DNA of 8,732 bases, taken from the NCBI GenBank assembly GCA_030428695.1, contig JAUIEM010000413.1:1-8732 (forward strand), read 5' to 3'. Position 1 is the stretch's first letter. Each line of letters starts with the position of its first letter. This DNA comes from a bacterium (GTDB lineage Bacteria > Planctomycetota > J058 > JAJDCP01). Under the pieces are notes generated by a model, which saw only the letters and a list, made by a program, of their open reading frames with translations, was not told the origin of the DNA and made no database searches. The position numbers and the translations under genes are program-made. This document shows positions 1 through 6,467 of this stretch, piece after piece.

Positions 1-1
1 C

Positions 2-1912
2 TTCGGCTGCCACCTGCTGATCGACCGCAACGGCAAGGCCTACCGCTACGCCGACGAGCGGGCGAAGCTGCGGGTGGTCAAGGGGAAGCTCGCCGAGCGC
101 GCGGTCGGCGTGATGCTCGCCCACCTCGGCGAGGCCCCCGGCAAGAAGGACGTGCCGAAGACGCTGAACAAGCTCGCCCGCTGGCGGCGCGGCAAGATCT
201 CGCCCTTCCGCGGCGGGCGCGAGGCGCGCGCCCAGGTGCCGCGCTTCTTCGGCCCCTGGGGCCTGATGTACCGGCTGCGGGCGCGTCACTGCCCGCCGGG
301 CCGGGGGGCGCGGCGCGAGGTGTGGGAAGTCTTCCCCGAAGAGCAGACCCTCGAGCTGATCGACGTGCTGCGGGGGCTGTGCGTGCAGTTCGGTCTGCCC
401 CGCAACTTCCTCGGCAACCCCTGGGCGACCTTCCGCTCCCTGAACACGCGCTGGATCGAGACCTCCGGCGGGCGGCTCGGCCAGTGGTTCGTCGAGGCTC
501 TCGGCAAGAAGCCGCTGCTCGAGCTCGAGCGCGCCCGCCGCGTGACCTACGACGGCAAGGCGCAGTCGGGCCGCGACGCGGTGGTGCGGATGTTCCTCTC
601 GCTGTTCGAGGGCGTCGTCGCCCACCAGTCGGTCGCCCCGCGGGTCCGCGACCCCGGGCCGATGCTCGACTGGAGCCTGATCCGCCGCGGCGTGCGCGAC
701 GACTGGTGGTACCCCTTCGACTTCGGCACCCACGAGCGCGACTTCGAGCAGGCGTCGTACTTCACCGACCACGGCGACGACTACTTCCTCGACGACTACC
801 TGCAGCGCTTCGAGGAGGCGGGCTGCGGCTACTTCCCCATCGGCGCCAACGGCCTCTGGCACGGCGGCGTGCACGCGCTCTTCGCGCGCCCCACGCCGGT
901 CTACGCGATGGCGAACGGGAAGCTGATCGCCTGCCGCTACGGCGAGGCGCCGAGCAACGAGTCGAGCGCGTGCTTCGTGCTGCTCGAGCACGAGGTACGC
1001 ACGACGCCCGGCGCGGACGGCAAGCTCGCGCTCGACCAGCCGGGCAAGAAGGTCTACACGCTCGCGATGCACCTGGTCCCGTCCGGCTTCAGCTACGGAA
1101 AGCCCTCGCGCCGCAAGAACGGCAAGCCGCGCCCGAACCCGACCTGGCTCGACCGCATGCTCGCCCGCCGCGACAACCTGCAGGAGGAGCTCGCGATCCT
1201 CGAGGCCGCCGGCGCCGAGCACTTCGAGGCGGCGAACAAGGCCCTGCCCGACAAGCTGCTCGCCTCCCACGAAGAGCTGACCGCGCAGCTCGAGAAGCTC
1301 GACGCGCTGCTCGAGAAGCTGCGCGCGGGCGAGATCGTGTTCCCCGATGAGCGGGTCTTCGTCGGCGACAAGCTCGGCCTGGCCGGCGGCTACGTGCAGC
1401 GTCGGCTGGTGCACCTCGAGCTGTTCAGCGCCGAGCGCTTCGACGGTCCCTTCGACATCGCGCTCGACGGCGGAAAGTACGTCGACGAGGCGGGCGTCGA
1501 GACGGCGCTGGGGGAAGACCCGGCCGAGGCCGACCTCGCCCTGCAGGCGGCCAAGCTGCGCAAGGCGCGGGTGCGGTTCCAGAGCGAGTGGTCGGTCAGC
1601 CGGGAGGACTACGGCGACCTGATCGACGACGAAGACTACGCCCGCTACCAGCCGCTGATGTTCTGGGAAGAGGTCGCCCGCAGCGTGCCGGGCTTCCCCC
1701 AGGATCCCGTGGTCTACCACTACCATCCGCTCATCTTCATGCAGTGGATCAACCAGCTCCACCGGGCCGACGAGGAGGCGCGCTACCGCGAGGCCTTCTC
1801 CGACGGCAGCGAGCGCCTCGCCGCCGCGCGCAAGAGCCTCGAGCAGATGCTGACGACGGTGCGCGCCGCGAAGAAGGCCAAGGACGCCGCCGCGGCCCCA
1901 GGCGCGAAGTAG
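2..1912 (+). CDS. Cell-wall hydrolase-like protein, amidase_2 plus M23-like domains (5' end missing)
   Basis: The frame is open to the left edge, so the GTG at 74 is internal and the N-terminus (any signal peptide) is missing; 636 residues are visible. Residues 1-19 (FGCHLLIDRNGKAYRYADE) look like the start of an amidase_2 (N-acetylmuramoyl-L-alanine amidase) core, with the His a likely zinc ligand. A second amidase block follows at about 206-221 (H208, D217 in a VAPRVRDPGP context). Residues 281-320 resemble the M23/LytM start (WHGGVH, then PVYAMANGKL), with MHL at 356-358. A coiled-coil-like stretch at about 376-440 separates this from a typical M23 ending (GDKLGLAGG, then VHLEL, H471/E473). 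M23 ligands normally read HxxxD and HxH; here they are HxxxH and HxE, so activity is uncertain. The C-terminal part has a YHYHP motif (572-576) and a Lys/Ala-rich tail. Family knowledge predicts peptidoglycan binding or cleavage. The two-domain reading is my inference from motifs; the coding call itself is firm. It is probably transcribed separately from the next gene. Confidence -1.
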   Translation, partial: FGCHLLIDRNGKAYRYADERAKLRVVKGKLAERAVGVMLAHLGEAPGKKDVPKTLNKLARWRRGKISPFRGGREARAQVPRFFGPWGLMYRLRARHCPPGRGARREVWEVFPEEQTLELIDVLRGLCVQFGLPRNFLGNPWATFRSLNTRWIETSGGRLGQWFVEALGKKPLLELERARRVTYDGKAQSGRDAVVRMFLSLFEGVVAHQSVAPRVRDPGPMLDWSLIRRGVRDDWWYPFDFGTHERDFEQASYFTDHGDDYFLDDYLQRFEEAGCGYFPIGANGLWHGGVHALFARPTPVYAMANGKLIACRYGEAPSNESSACFVLLEHEVRTTPGADGKLALDQPGKKVYTLAMHLVPSGFSYGKPSRRKNGKPRPNPTWLDRMLARRDNLQEELAILEAAGAEHFEAANKALPDKLLASHEELTAQLEKLDALLEKLRAGEIVFPDERVFVGDKLGLAGGYVQRRLVHLELFSAERFDGPFDIALDGGKYVDEAGVETALGEDPAEADLALQAAKLRKARVRFQSEWSVSREDYGDLIDDEDYARYQPLMFWEEVARSVPGFPQDPVVYHYHPLIFMQWINQLHRADEEARYREAFSDGSERLAAARKSLEQMLTTVRAAKKAKDAAAAPGAK

Positions 1913-1916
1913 CCCG

Positions 1917-1952
1917 CCAGGGGCTCGGTTGCGACCGCAGGACGGGCCCTGG
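1917..1952 (+). terminator. Weak candidate terminator after the hydrolase gene
   Basis: CCAGGG (1917-1922) can pair with CCCTGG (1947-1952), enclosing a small inner hairpin CGGT-TGCG-ACCG (1926-1937). A T-rich stretch (TTTTCCTTT) starts 8 bases downstream. The outer stem is only 6 bp and the T tract is interrupted and displaced, so this is a weak rho-independent terminator at best. Confidence 0.25.
1929..1944. repeat. 16-bp direct repeat, copy 1
   Basis: TTGCGACCGCAGGACG occurs here and again at 1982-1997, exact over 16 bases and offset by 53 bp. The bases on both sides differ. This copy has no TAnnnT box 17 bp downstream, so it is not an obvious promoter. Confidence 0.85.
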
Positions 1953-1981
1953 GTGTTCGATTTTCCTTTCCGGCCCTTCAC

Positions 1982-1997
1982 TTGCGACCGCAGGACG
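1982..1997. repeat. 16-bp direct repeat, copy 2 (contains the -35 box)
   Basis: Second exact copy of TTGCGACCGCAGGACG. Its first six bases serve as the likely -35 element of the promoter for the solute-binding protein gene, so the repeat pair may be a regulator site or a duplicated promoter half. Confidence 0.85.
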
Positions 1998-2010
1998 AGC
2001 GCGTTAGGCT
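1982..2010 (+). promoter_or_regulatory. Candidate sigma70-type promoter for the binding-protein/kinase operon
   Basis: TTGCGA (1982-1987) and TAGGCT (2005-2010) are separated by exactly 17 bp. They match the -35 TTGACA and the TAnnnT core common in GC-rich bacteria. Predicted transcription starts near 2017, giving a leader of about 34 nt before the GTG at 2051, which has a GGTGAG ribosome site at 2040-2045. Confidence 0.5.
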
Positions 2011-2050
2011 GTCTTGACGAACCAGGCCCGTCAACCCCCGGTGAGCACCC

Positions 2051-3007
2051 GTGCGCATCGCGCTTGCCCTCGTCCTCGTCGGACTCTGCGCCGTGGCGCT
2101 GTGGTGGGCGTTTGCCGCACAGGCCGCGCCCGCCTCGGTGCCGATGACCGAGCTCGTGCCGGCCACCCGCACGCGGACGCCCGTATTCTACCCTCGCCCC
2201 GAGTCGCCGGACGACGACCGGCACCTGTACCACCTCGCCCTGATCGAGAGCGCGCTCGAGCGGGCGCAGGAACCCGGCGAGCGCTTCCAGCTCCTGCCCG
2301 CCGCCCAGGTGATGAACGAGCTGCGGCTGTTCAAGCTGCTCGTCAACGCGAGGCCGCAGCTCGACCTGCTGTTCCGTCCGACCTCGATCGCGGCCGAAGA
2401 GGAGCTGACACCCGTCCGCATTCCCCTCGACCGCGGTCTGCTCGGCTACCGGCTCTGCCTGATCCATCGGGAGGACGCCGAGACCTTCGCGACCGTCGCC
2501 GGGCTCGACGGCCTGCGTGGGCTGCGCATCGGCCAGGGGCGTGACTGGGCGGATGTGCCGATCTATGAGCACGCGGGCCTCGAGGTCGTGACCGGCAGCG
2601 ACTACGAGGGGCTGTTCGAGATGCTGGTCAAGCGACGCTTCGACTGTTTCCCCCGCGGGGTCAACGAGATCTTCATCGAGCTCGACGAGCGCCGCGAGGC
2701 GCTCCCTGAGCTGTCCGTCGCGGAGGGCTTCGCGCTGCACTATCCCCTCGTCCGCTACGTGTGGGTGGCGGACAGTCCGAAGGGCGCGCTGCTGCGCGCG
2801 CGCATCACCGCCGGACTCGAGGCGATGCTCAAGGACGGCAGCTTCGAGCGGCTGTTCTGGAAGTTCCACGGCGTGGCCATCGAGCGCGCCGCCCTCGCGG
2901 AGCGGAGGATCATCGAGATCGCCAGCCCCTTCCTGCCCGATTCCGTCCCCGTCGATCGCCCCGAGCTCTGGTTCGACCCGCTCGAGACCCCTACGGAGGG
3001 CGGCTGA
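2051..3007 (+). CDS. Secreted solute-binding-like protein (SBP_bac_3-like fold)
   Basis: A 318-residue protein. The GTG start is supported by GGTGAG at 2040-2045 with a 5-nt gap. It opens with a clear signal peptide: Arg2, a hydrophobic run to about residue 21, and a likely signal peptidase I cut after Ala-Gln-Ala at 23-25, so it should be exported. The rest has the look of a periplasmic amino-acid-type binding protein: an early strand after the signal (VFYPRP), a middle GLDGLRGLRIGQG segment, a GLFEMLVKRRFDCFP segment typical of the second lobe, and a final helix with AMLKDGSFERLFWKFHG as in SBP_bac_3 proteins. No permease or ATPase gene is adjacent. The next gene, 9 nt downstream, is a membrane hybrid histidine kinase, so a role as ligand-sensing partner is more likely than transport. 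The ligand cannot be told from the sequence. Family assignment is by overall pattern, without a search. Confidence 0.75.
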   Translation: MRIALALVLVGLCAVALWWAFAAQAAPASVPMTELVPATRTRTPVFYPRPESPDDDRHLYHLALIESALERAQEPGERFQLLPAAQVMNELRLFKLLVNARPQLDLLFRPTSIAAEEELTPVRIPLDRGLLGYRLCLIHREDAETFATVAGLDGLRGLRIGQGRDWADVPIYEHAGLEVVTGSDYEGLFEMLVKRRFDCFPRGVNEIFIELDERREALPELSVAEGFALHYPLVRYVWVADSPKGALLRARITAGLEAMLKDGSFERLFWKFHGVAIERAALAERRIIEIASPFLPDSVPVDRPELWFDPLETPTEGG

Positions 3008-3016
3008 GGTGGACGT

Positions 3017-5230
3017 TTGCGGAGCCCCCCGTTGATCGCCTCGCTACGCTCGCTGCGGACGCGGATCAGCCTCCTGATCGGGGTCGTCACGACCTTCGTG
3101 CTCGGGCTGTTCGGCGCGTACGAGATCACCGAGCTGATCGGGCGCCTGCGGACGGAACAGGCCCGGCGCATCGACATCGCCAGCCACCAGCTCGGCTCGC
3201 TCCTCTTCACGCCGGTCCACGACTACGACCGCGGCGAGCTCGTGCGCTGCCTCGAGACGCAGCTCGAGGACCCGGAGGTCGAGGCGATCGTCGTCCGGGA
3301 CGCCCTCGACGACAGCCTGCTCGCCGGCCTGCTGCGGGACGGCGAGGGCCTGCGGCCGGTCCAGCCTGACGACGAGCTCGGTCACCTGGCACGCCGCACG
3401 GCTCCGATCGCCCACGGCGCCCGCAGCCGCGCGGTCGGCACGGTGACCGTGTACTTCTCCGACGAGCTCGTCGCCCGCCAGATCGAGCGCAGCGTGCGCG
3501 GGCGGATCGCGACGATCCTGGTCGTGCTCGTCGTGCTCGTCGTCGTCCTCGGCCTGTGCATCTCCTTCTTCTTCCTCCGCCCGCTCGCCCGTCTGCGCAC
3601 GTCGCTGAGCCGGGTCGTCAGCCGCGAGCCCGACCAGCCGCCCGTCGAGCTCGACCGCGGGGACGAGATCGGCGACCTCGCGCGCTCCTTCGTCGCGATG
3701 CGGGAGGCGGTGCGGGCGACCATCGACGAGCTGCGGCGCGGAGAGGACGGGCTGCGCCGCATCGTCGCCACCCTGCCCGTGCTGCTCGCGGCCCTCGACG
3801 AGAACGACACGCTCGTCGAGTGGAACGCCGAGTGCGAGAGGGTGACGGGCTACAGCGCCAACGAGGTGCTCGGCCATCCCCGCGCCCTCGCCCGCCTCTT
3901 CCCCGAGCCGGCCCGGCTCGCCGCCTTCCTCCAGGGTCTGCGCCGCGGCGAGACCCTGCGCGACCTCGAGTTTCCCCTGCGCTGCAAGGACGGCAGCCGC
4001 CGCATCATCGCCTGGTCGACGATCGGCGCCGAGATGCCGATCAAGAGCTGGGAGAGCTGGGCCGTCGGCATCGACATCACCGACCGCCTCGAGCTCGACG
4101 CGAAGCTGCGCCACGCACAGAAGATGGACGCGCTCGGACAACTCGCCGGGGGCGTCGCCCACGACTTCAACAACATGCTGACCGCGATCCTCGGCGCCGG
4201 CGAGCTGATCGGCGCCCGGCTGCCGGAGAAGGACCGCTCGCGGCGCTACCTCGAGGTGATCGAGAACGGCGTCGGCCGGCTCTCCGAGCTGACCTCGAAG
4301 CTGCTCGCTTTCAGCCGCAAGCAGGCGGCCCACGTCGCGCCGACCGACCTGCACGACGTCGTCCGCGACACCGTGGCGCTGCTCGAGACCACCCTCGACA
4401 AGCGGGTCCGCATCGAGCTCGACCTCGCCGCCGAGAACAGCACCGTGCTCGGCGATGGGACCCAGCTCGAGAACGTCCTCCTCAACCTCGGCATCAACGC
4501 CTCCCACGCGATGCCCGAGGGCGGGACGCTGCAGTTCCGCACCAAGACGGTCGACCTGTCGGCGGCCTGGTGCGCGACCAGCCCCTTCGAGCTGGTGCCG
4601 GGGGAGTTCGTCGAGCTCGCGGTCAGCGACACCGGCACGGGGATCCCGCCGGAGGTGCTTCCGCACATCTTCGACCCCTTCTACACCACCAAGCCGCAGG
4701 GCAAAGGCACGGGCCTGGGGCTCTCCGAGGCCCACGGGGCGATGCGGCAGCACGGCGGCGCGATCAAGGTCTACTCCGAGCCCGGCAAGGGCACCTGCTT
4801 CCATCTGCTGCTCCCGCTCAGCGACGCGTCCACCTCGACCGCGCCGGAGGTGGAGCCGGTGCCGGGCAGCGGCACGGTGCTGGTCGTCGACGACGAGCTG
4901 GTGCTGCGCGAGACGACCGAGGCGCTGCTCGTCGACCTCGGCTACAAGGTGCTGACCGCCGAGAACGGGGCGCGCGCCATCGAGGTCTACCGAACGCACC
5001 GGGACGCGATCGACGTCGTGCTGCTCGACATGATCATGCCGGAGATGAACGGCCGCGACTGCTTCCGCCGCCTGCGCGAGCTCGAGCCGGAGGTGCGGGT
5101 GGTGCTCGCGAGCGGGTTCCTGCTCGACGACGACCTCTCCGAGCTGACCGCCAACGGGCTGCAGGGCTACATCCGCAAGCCGTACCGCGCGGTCGACCTC
5201 AGCCGCACCCTGCACGAGGCTATGCGCTGA
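3017..5230 (+). CDS. Membrane hybrid histidine kinase (HAMP-PAS-HisKA-HATPase-REC)
   Basis: A 737-residue sensor kinase that should autophosphorylate on His and pass the phosphate to its own receiver domain. Segments in order: membrane helix at about 13-35; an extracytoplasmic sensor of about 125 residues that I cannot assign firmly (Cache/CHASE-like in size); second helix at about 164-187; HAMP at about 188-245; PAS at about 249-365; HisKA with the H-box AHDFNN (H382); HATPase_c with N494 in the N box, the DTGTG G1 box (D538) and [10 protein letters not shown]2 box (562-570); and a C-terminal REC domain with D625/D626, phosphoacceptor D671 and K721. All catalytic residues are present. The TTG at 3017 follows AGGTGG at 3007-3012; a TTG at 3032 behind GGAG is the alternative. 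It is almost certainly co-transcribed with the binding protein upstream. No DNA-binding regulator or Hpt gene is in the window, so the output target is unknown. Its last codons and stop lie inside a repeat block copied at 5456-5490. Confidence 0.95.
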   Translation: MRSPPLIASLRSLRTRISLLIGVVTTFVLGLFGAYEITELIGRLRTEQARRIDIASHQLGSLLFTPVHDYDRGELVRCLETQLEDPEVEAIVVRDALDDSLLAGLLRDGEGLRPVQPDDELGHLARRTAPIAHGARSRAVGTVTVYFSDELVARQIERSVRGRIATILVVLVVLVVVLGLCISFFFLRPLARLRTSLSRVVSREPDQPPVELDRGDEIGDLARSFVAMREAVRATIDELRRGEDGLRRIVATLPVLLAALDENDTLVEWNAECERVTGYSANEVLGHPRALARLFPEPARLAAFLQGLRRGETLRDLEFPLRCKDGSRRIIAWSTIGAEMPIKSWESWAVGIDITDRLELDAKLRHAQKMDALGQLAGGVAHDFNNMLTAILGAGELIGARLPEKDRSRRYLEVIENGVGRLSELTSKLLAFSRKQAAHVAPTDLHDVVRDTVALLETTLDKRVRIELDLAAENSTVLGDGTQLENVLLNLGINASHAMPEGGTLQFRTKTVDLSAAWCATSPFELVPGEFVELAVSDTGTGIPPEVLPHIFDPFYTTKPQGKGTGLGLSEAHGAMRQHGGAIKVYSEPGKGTCFHLLLPLSDASTSTAPEVEPVPGSGTVLVVDDELVLRETTEALLVDLGYKVLTAENGARAIEVYRTHRDAIDVVLLDMIMPEMNGRDCFRRLRELEPEVRVVLASGFLLDDDLSELTANGLQGYIRKPYRAVDLSRTLHEAMR

Positions 5231-5252
5231 GTCTTCCGTGGCGGCTGCGCCG
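5218..5252. repeat. Repeat block A, copy 1 (covers the kinase stop codon)
   Basis: A 35-bp block identical to 5456-5490 (offset 238). Its first 13 bases, GGCTATGCGCTGA, are the end of the kinase gene including TGA. After the exact part, both copies share ACGATGGGA followed by ACCCG, with small indels between, so the homology runs to about 5275. Confidence 0.9.
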
Positions 5253-5263
5253 CCCCGGAAGAC
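5231..5263 (+). terminator. Strong hairpin directly after the kinase stop (terminator-like)
   Basis: GTCTTCCG (5231-5238) pairs perfectly with CGGAAGAC (5256-5263). After one T/C mismatch, an inner GGCGGC/GCCGCC stem closes on a TGC loop. The stem begins at the base after the TGA. No T tract follows, so it would need to work as an intrinsic terminator without Us, a 3'-end stabiliser or part of a repeat element. Confidence 0.5.
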
Positions 5264-5280
5264 GATGGGATACCCGGGCT

Positions 5281-5373
5281 GCCTCCGCGCCACGGCGCGG
5301 GCGCCGTCGCGCGGCGCCCGGCTTTCCCGCTCCAGCCGGCAGCCGGCGCGAGCGCCGGCACCGGCTATGCGCT
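5281..5373. repeat. 93-bp tandem repeat B, copy 1
   Basis: Identical to 5374-5466 except at one base (G at 5299, A at 5392). The unit holds three potential hairpins: a 9-bp stem at 5298-5306/5312-5320 with loop TCGCG; CCGGCT/AGCCGG (5318-5323/5334-5339), which overlaps it; and GCCGGCG-CGAG-CGCCGGC (5342-5359). It ends with GGCTATGCGCT, the same bases as the kinase 3' end. Confidence 0.95.
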
Positions 5374-5466
5374 GCCTCCGCGCCACGGCGCAGGCGCCGT
5401 CGCGCGGCGCCCGGCTTTCCCGCTCCAGCCGGCAGCCGGCGCGAGCGCCGGCACCGGCTATGCGCT
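5374..5466. repeat. 93-bp tandem repeat B, copy 2
   Basis: Second unit of the tandem pair. The single change (A at 5392) removes the G-C pair next to the base of the first hairpin stem and leaves the other stems intact. A 13-base remnant of the unit, CGCGCCACGGCGC, recurs at 5508-5520 beyond block A copy 2. Confidence 0.95.
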
Positions 5467-5490
5467 GAGTCTTCCGTGGCGGCTGCGCCG
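5456..5490. repeat. Repeat block A, copy 2 (degraded hairpin)
   Basis: Identical to 5218-5252, so it carries a non-coding copy of the kinase's last codons and TGA. It overlaps the end of repeat B copy 2 because both contain GGCTATGCGCTG. The right hairpin arm is changed to AGGAAAC (5491-5497), which leaves a weaker bulged stem. Confidence 0.9.
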
Positions 5491-5528
5491 AGGAAACGAT
5501 GGGAACCCGCGCCACGGCGCTGCCACGC

Positions 5529-5557
5529 TTGACATCGCGCACCCCATGCTCTACGTT
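5529..5557 (+). promoter_or_regulatory. Near-consensus sigma70-type promoter for cdsA-phoH-7TM/HD
   Basis: A perfect TTGACA (5529-5534) is followed after 17 bp by TACGTT (5552-5557), which fits TAnnnT. Predicted transcription starts near 5564, leaving about 25 nt before the GTG at 5589. It lies immediately downstream of the repeat mosaic. Confidence 0.65.
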
Positions 5558-5578
5558 TCTCAACTTCCCTCGACCCCC

Positions 5579-5584
5579 GGTGAT
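5579..5584 (+). promoter_or_regulatory. Ribosome binding site that fixes the cdsA start
   Basis: GGTGAT lies 4 nt before the GTG at 5589. An in-frame GTG at 5580 overlaps this site and has none of its own, and the frame's upstream starts (from 5499) precede the promoter. The same ACCCCCGGTGA leader precedes the GTG at 2051. Confidence 0.55.
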
Positions 5585-5588
5585 CCGC

Positions 5589-6467
5589 GTGAGCCAACGC
5601 AGCCCCGGCAAGAAGCTCGCCCTGCGCATCTCGATCGGCCTGAGCCTGATCTTCCTCGCGGTCGGCCTGTTCGCGATCGACGGCTACAGCGGGCGCAGCT
5701 TCGGCGTCGGCTGCCTGGTGATCGGGGTGCTCAGCGCCGCGCACGTCGAGGTGCTGCGGATGTTCGGGAAGCCGACCTTCACCGCGCTGCGCGCCCTGTG
5801 CGGGACGGCGCTCGGGGCCTCGCTGCTCAGCTTCGAGCTGATCGCCCGGGAGTGGCCGGAGCTCGGGCTGCCGGTCGGCGATCTGCAGCTCGCGGCCGGC
5901 TTCCTGTACATGCTCGGGCTGCTCGGGGTCGAGCTGCGTCACACCCCGGCCCCGCCCCGGCTCGACGCGGTGGTGCGGGGGCTCTTCGCCTTCCTCTATG
6001 TCTTCGGGCCCGGGGCCCTGGCGATGAAGCTGCGCTACGGCCCGCACGGGCTGTGGCTGCTGCTGTACATCGTCGCGGTGTCGAAGGGCAGCGACGTGTT
6101 CGCCTACTTCGTCGGGCGCTTCTTCGGCAAGCGCAAGCTGATTCCCCACATCAGTCCGGGGAAGACGCGGGCGGGGGGCTTCGGCGCCCTGCTCGGAGGG
6201 GTCGTCATCTCCCTCATGTTCAGCCTGTGCACGCCCGTCGGGGCGCTCCTCGGCTGGAAAGTGGCTCTGGCCTATGGTACCCTGCTGGCGGTGGTCACTG
6301 CGATAGGAGACCTCGCAGAGTCCGTTCTCAAGCGCGCGACACAGGTCAAAGACAGCGGTTCGCTCCTGCCTGAATTCGGCGGGCTGCTCGACGTCGTCGA
6401 CTGCATTCTCTTCACCGCTCCTGTGTTCTATTTCCTCCTGAAGTGGCATAAAGGAGTGGCTTTTTGA
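5589..6467 (+). CDS. cdsA: Phosphatidate cytidylyltransferase (CDP-diacylglycerol synthase)
   Basis: A 292-residue inner-membrane enzyme of the CdsA family, which makes CDP-diacylglycerol from CTP and phosphatidic acid for phospholipid synthesis. About eight or nine hydrophobic segments are visible, from residues 10-27 to a last one near 273-287. Family landmarks are SDVFAYFVGR, then SPGKT at 189-193, and the C-terminal signature at 245-271: S245, K248, R249, K254, D255, G257, P261, G264, G265, D268, D271. Two signature positions differ from the classical pattern: F263 where His is usual, and V269 where Arg is usual. From memory, Planctomycetota-type CdsA proteins show similar changes. The KTWEG-like part also reads KTRAG. 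It is the first gene of a three-gene operon, and its stop TGA overlaps the TTG start of phoH. Function is well supported by the preserved acidic and lysine residues; the substitutions leave slight doubt about catalytic detail. Confidence 0.9.
   Translation: MSQRSPGKKLALRISIGLSLIFLAVGLFAIDGYSGRSFGVGCLVIGVLSAAHVEVLRMFGKPTFTALRALCGTALGASLLSFELIAREWPELGLPVGDLQLAAGFLYMLGLLGVELRHTPAPPRLDAVVRGLFAFLYVFGPGALAMKLRYGPHGLWLLLYIVAVSKGSDVFAYFVGRFFGKRKLIPHISPGKTRAGGFGALLGGVVISLMFSLCTPVGALLGWKVALAYGTLLAVVTAIGDLAESVLKRATQVKDSGSLLPEFGGLLDVVDCILFTAPVFYFLLKWHKGVAF
6451..6456 (+). promoter_or_regulatory. Ribosome binding site for the TTG start of phoH
   Basis: AAGGAG sits 7 nt before TTG 6464-6466, inside the last codons of cdsA. 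This perfect site decides for the TTG start and indicates translational coupling, since TTGA combines the start with the cdsA stop TGA. Confidence 0.85.

Noticed and set aside
1972..1985. Sigma54-like -24/-12 site (GGCCC, 5 bases, TTGC) upstream of the binding-protein gene
   Set aside because: It fits fairly well, but its TTGC overlaps the -35 of the better-supported sigma70-type promoter, and no enhancer-binding regulator gene is near.
5281..5466. CRISPR-like or protein-coding tandem repeat
   Set aside because: The two 93-bp units are directly adjacent with no spacers and only two copies exist. The small reading frames through them consist of repeat sequence without ribosome sites.
5499..5588. 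Longer cdsA start at 5499, or the GTG at 5580
   Set aside because: The 5499 start lies upstream of the TTGACA/TACGTT promoter and its translation is not CdsA-like. GTG 5580 overlaps the ribosome site and lacks its own.
3044..5629. Long minus-strand open frame of about 860 codons opposite the kinase
   Set aside because: It is the usual antisense shadow of GC-rich coding DNA. Its composition is Arg/Ala/Glu/Asp-rich low complexity, and the plus strand has all kinase motifs.
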